Made by a program: the position numbers and the translations under genes. Shown here piece by piece: positions 61,369-64,000 of a DNA stretch of 64,000 bases. Each line of letters starts with the position of its first letter. Positions within the stretch are counted from its first letter, which is position 1. Origin of the DNA: Mycobacterium sp. IS-3022 (GTDB taxonomy: Bacteria; Actinomycetota; Actinomycetes; Mycobacteriales; Mycobacteriaceae); the NCBI RefSeq assembly GCF_001500065.1, contig NZ_LQIN01000004.1:97478-161477 (forward strand). The letters are read 5' to 3'. The notes beneath the pieces are model-generated. The model did not search any database. It was not told the origin of the DNA and was given only the letters and a program-made list of their open reading frames with translations.

Positions 61369-62933
61369 CGCGGCCGACCATCGGCCAGGCCGAAGCCTGG
61401 CGACCCGACGCGCTGCACGTGTTGGCAGCGCAATGGGACCGCCACGCCCGGCTCGTGTCGGCGCACGCCGACACCCTGGCCGCCGAGTTCAGCTTCTGGT
61501 CCGGCGCGGCCGCCGACGAGGCGCGCATGCAGGCGAAAACCATTGTGGCAACGGCCGATACGGTTGCTCGCGCCCTTGTGCTGGGGGCCGCCGCGGCGCG
61601 CGACGGAGCGGCTCAGATCGCCTCGGCGCGCACCGAGGTCCTGGTGTTAACGTCCGCGGCCACCGCTGACGGGTTCGCCGTCGACGACGCCGGATCGGTG
61701 TCCGTGCAGGCGGACCCCTCGGAGCTGCTGGTCGCGTTGTCCGGCGGCGTCCCGGCCGTCGCGGTGGAGATGCTCACTGTGCGGGCGGCCGAACTGACCG
61801 GCCAGCTCGGTCAGGCGCTCGATCGCCTGGACGCCGCGGACGCCGACGCCGCGAACGACATCGTGGAGGCGTTCGCGTTGCGGGCCGCCGGCGACGCGGG
61901 AGCCAGGGCGGACGTCGTCGCGGCGTGGCCGACCTCGAGCCAGGACCGGATCGCCGAGCAGATCGCGGCGATGACGCCCGAGCAGCGGCAGCGGTTGGTC
62001 GACGGGTTCCCTTCGCAGGTCGGCAATACCGACGGCGTGCCGTGGGAGATGCGGATCGCGGCCAACCGGACCAACGTCGCACAGGCCGTGCTGCGTGAAC
62101 CCGATCCCGACCGCCTTGCGCTGTACCGGAGCCTGTTGTCCGAAATCGACGATCCGACAGGCGAACCCGGCCGCATCGACCGCCAGCTGCTCGCGTTCGA
62201 CCCCGCCCGGGCGTCGCTGGTCGAACTGCACGGCGACGTCGCGTCGGCGTCGAGCGTGGCGGTCCTGGTGCCGGGTATGAACACGACGATCGACGGTTCG
62301 GCGGCGAATGCGAGGACCGCGCGCCGGTTCGTCTCGGCGACCCGCGGCGACACCGCGACGATCACCTATCTCGGTGGCCCGTTTCCGCGCGGCGACAATC
62401 CGGCGAGCGCTTTGGCGGCTGCGGCCGATCCGCGGTACGCGCTCGCCATGGCGCCGCGACTTGTCGCGTTCAGTGAGGACGTCGACCGCACGGTGGATGC
62501 GACCGGCCGCCGGGTACCGGTCACGGTCATCGGCCATTCCTATGGCGGGTCGATCGTGGGCACCGCGGAATCGTTGGGACTGACCTCCGATCGCACGTTG
62601 TACGTGGCGGCCGCCGGGGCGGGTGTCGGAGTCGACGACCCCGGTGACTGGCACAACCGCAACCCGGATGTGCGGCGCTTCTCGATGACGCCGCCGGGCG
62701 ACCTCATCGCGCTGGTGCAGGGCATTCCCGGCGGCCCGCACGGCGCCGACCCCGACGAGATGCCCGGTGTGATCCGGTTACCGACCGGACGTTACGACGA
62801 CGGACGGCCGATGGCCGGTCCCGGCGCCCACTCCGACGTGCTCAACGCGCCGTCGGACTCATGGCGGGCGATCCTCGGCGTGATCACCGGCGATCTCGGA
62901 AGGGATGGCGCAACCTCGCAACAAGCGGGTTGA
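61365..62933 (+). CDS. DUF1023-type alpha/beta-hydrolase with helical N-terminus
   Basis: 522 residues. The first ~200 are helical (WXG100-like, FWSGAAADEARMQAK), then an alpha/beta-hydrolase with nucleophile Ser392 in GHSYGG and later catalytic candidates. Resembles actinobacterial DUF1023 hydrolases, many of which are coupled to type VII secretion-like small proteins. Substrate unknown; a toxin, lipase or esterase role is possible. Overlaps the small upstream gene by 4 bases, so it is co-translated. Confidence 0.8.
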   Translation: MTRPTIGQAEAWRPDALHVLAAQWDRHARLVSAHADTLAAEFSFWSGAAADEARMQAKTIVATADTVARALVLGAAAARDGAAQIASARTEVLVLTSAATADGFAVDDAGSVSVQADPSELLVALSGGVPAVAVEMLTVRAAELTGQLGQALDRLDAADADAANDIVEAFALRAAGDAGARADVVAAWPTSSQDRIAEQIAAMTPEQRQRLVDGFPSQVGNTDGVPWEMRIAANRTNVAQAVLREPDPDRLALYRSLLSEIDDPTGEPGRIDRQLLAFDPARASLVELHGDVASASSVAVLVPGMNTTIDGSAANARTARRFVSATRGDTATITYLGGPFPRGDNPASALAAAADPRYALAMAPRLVAFSEDVDRTVDATGRRVPVTVIGHSYGGSIVGTAESLGLTSDRTLYVAAAGAGVGVDDPGDWHNRNPDVRRFSMTPPGDLIALVQGIPGGPHGADPDEMPGVIRLPTGRYDDGRPMAGPGAHSDVLNAPSDSWRAILGVITGDLGRDGATSQQAG

Positions 62934-62941
62934 CATCCGGC

Positions 62942-62947
62942 CAGAAT
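62942..62947 (+). promoter_or_regulatory. -10-like hexamer for epoxide-hydrolase-like gene
   Basis: CAGAAT, 6 nt before ATG 62954; a weaker match than the TANNNT cases. Confidence 0.35.
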
Positions 62948-62953
62948 GAGCCG

Positions 62954-63841
62954 ATGTGGTCCCGCAGCTCTCCTGTCGACGGGTTCCGGCTCGCCTACGA
63001 CCGGTTCGGCACCAGGGGCGCGCCGCCGGTGGTTCTGCTGCACGGTTGGCCCGGGAATCGCCAGGACTACCGCCGGGTGGTACCGCTGCTCGGCGATGCT
63101 GCCGATGTCGTGGTGCCGGACCTGCGCGGGTTCGGCGGCTCGGACAAACACGCGGTCGCGATCCGGCACTTCTACAGCGCCACCGCGCAGGCGGGCAGCG
63201 TCATCGGCCTGATCAAGGAGCTGGAGCTGTCGGAGGTGGTGCTCGCCGGCTACGACGTCGGCAGTCGAGTGGCGCAGAGCGTCGCCCGCATGCAGCCGGA
63301 TCTGGTTCACTCGCTGGTGCTCTCCCCGCCGCTGCCCGGCGCCGGGGACCGGGTTCTGACGGCGAAGGCGCAGAGCGAGTTCTGGTATCAGGCGTTCCAT
63401 CAGCTGCCGCTGGCGGCGCAGCTGATCGACGGCAACCCCGACCTAGTCCACGACTACCTGCGGCACTTCTGGACGCACTGGTCGGGTCCGAACTTCACTG
63501 TCTCCGACGATGATCTGGAGCGGCTGGTGTCCGACTACGGACTGCCCGGCGCGTTCACCGCCTCCATCGCGTGGTACCGCGCGGGCGCAGGCATGATCGC
63601 CCAGTCGTTGACCGAACTGCCGCCGGAGCGAGCCATCAAGATTCATGTGCCCACCGATGTGGTGTGGCCGCGACATGATCCCCTGTTCCCGGTCGAGTGG
63701 TCGGACCGGCTGGGGCACTACTTCACCGATGTGGAGCTGTACTTCGCTTACGACGCAGGGCATTTCACACCGCTCGAGTGTCCCGAGCAGTTCGCCGAAC
63801 TGATCCTCATACGGGCTCGACCCGCGCCGGCCGCGGGTTGA
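62954..63841 (+). CDS. Epoxide-hydrolase-like alpha/beta-hydrolase
   Basis: 295 residues. Oxyanion motif HGWPG (30-34), nucleophile Asp101 in GYDVGS, and the His in YDAGHFTPLE. An aspartate nucleophile marks the epoxide hydrolase/haloalkane dehalogenase group; HGWPG favours epoxide hydrolase. It may detoxify or process lipid epoxides. ATG 62954 is 20 bases after the hydrolase stop. The IS481-type remnant begins 23 bases after its stop. Confidence 0.85.
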   Translation: MWSRSSPVDGFRLAYDRFGTRGAPPVVLLHGWPGNRQDYRRVVPLLGDAADVVVPDLRGFGGSDKHAVAIRHFYSATAQAGSVIGLIKELELSEVVLAGYDVGSRVAQSVARMQPDLVHSLVLSPPLPGAGDRVLTAKAQSEFWYQAFHQLPLAAQLIDGNPDLVHDYLRHFWTHWSGPNFTVSDDDLERLVSDYGLPGAFTASIAWYRAGAGMIAQSLTELPPERAIKIHVPTDVVWPRHDPLFPVEWSDRLGHYFTDVELYFAYDAGHFTPLECPEQFAELILIRARPAPAAG

Positions 63842-63863
63842 CCGCGTCGGTACGAGTGAGGAG

Positions 63864-64000
63864 CTAGTTGTACTCGGCAGGGACGTTGTTGACGGTTTGG
63901 CTGTGAGAAGGGAGGACCTCCGGTGGCTGAGTGGCGTCGTTGATTGTTGTAGTGCTCGAGCCATGGGGCAAGGGCTGCGCAGCGGGCGTTGTTGGTGGTG
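63864..64000 (-). pseudogene. IS481-type transposase 3' end, frameshifted, cut by window edge
   Basis: Read on the minus strand from the right edge, one frame gives a DDE-integrase C-terminus (ARCAALAPWLEHYNNQRRHS, then ATGG). A second frame, entered near 63900-63915, gives the family's last residues VNNVPAEYN and a TAG at 63864-63866. The two frames cannot join without a small indel (about 5 bases lost or 1 gained), so the copy looks broken; an error in the sequence is the alternative. The 5' part lies beyond the window. Confidence 0.75.

Overview
The window is a high-GC actinobacterial chromosome segment, almost certainly Mycobacterium and probably a fast-growing Mycolicibacterium-type species. 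The evidence is gene content and order. lipT-lppI, rbpA, ppm1/lnt, fxsA, cobN, cobG-H-IJ, cobK-M-L and the block pepE / 5'-3' exonuclease / DUF4333 protein / helY / tatC / tatA / pafC / pafB / pafA all follow the order of the M. tuberculosis H37Rv region Rv2045c-Rv2097c. Species-specific accessory genes sit between these conserved blocks. No tRNA, rRNA, CRISPR array or B12 riboswitch was found. Genes are tightly packed, and no gene-free stretch exceeds about 155 bases.

Layout. (1) 1-9473: an accessory catabolic island. A leftward operon encodes a sulfotransferase, a metallo-beta-lactamase-fold sulfatase-like hydrolase, two SDRs and an alcohol dehydrogenase. It diverges from an IclR regulator, and is followed by a KshA-like Rieske oxygenase with a small Cys-rich partner, a KstD-like flavoprotein and a PadR regulator. 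The island looks designed for a steroid-like substrate. (2) 9560-12266: small membrane and housekeeping genes, including a DoxX protein with an 11-residue repeat tail. (3) 12309-15231: gluconate permease and kinase, divergent from a GntR regulator. (4) 15297-20892: SCO6745-type protein, YnfA protein, a kinase-like fusion protein, lipT and lppI. (5) 20918-25102: ssuCBAD sulfonate uptake and desulfonation operon and a secreted protein with 33-bp tandem repeats, lying where H37Rv has pks12. (6) 25248-32099: small Zn-finger-like protein, rbpA, ppm1-lnt, amidohydrolase, fxsA, dienelactone hydrolase and two tandem PPOX-type proteins. (7) 32139-50422: aerobic cobalamin genes interrupted by a flavin monooxygenase, a betaine/choline-type ABC transporter, a TauD-type alkyl sulfatase and a second kinase-like protein. 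(8) 50513-60939: pepE, exonuclease, helY, tatAC and pafABC (Pup ligase and the DNA-damage regulators PafBC). (9) 61093-64000: a WXG100-like / DUF1023-type hydrolase pair, an epoxide-hydrolase-like protein and, at the right edge, the frameshifted 3' end of an IS481-type transposase.

How genes work together. Many gene starts are preceded by a TANNNT -10 hexamer only 6-8 nt before an ATG/GTG, the signature of leaderless mycobacterial mRNAs; these hexamers were used to choose starts. Other genes are coupled by ATGA/GTGA overlaps. Sulfur metabolism recurs across the window: sulfotransferase, sulfatase-fold enzyme, ssuCBAD and TauD-type alkyl sulfatase. B12 genes are split between leftward cobN, rightward cobG-H-IJ and leftward cobL-M-K units.

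Limits: all calls rest on reading the sequence and on recalled family knowledge. No database search was run, so symbols are by resemblance.
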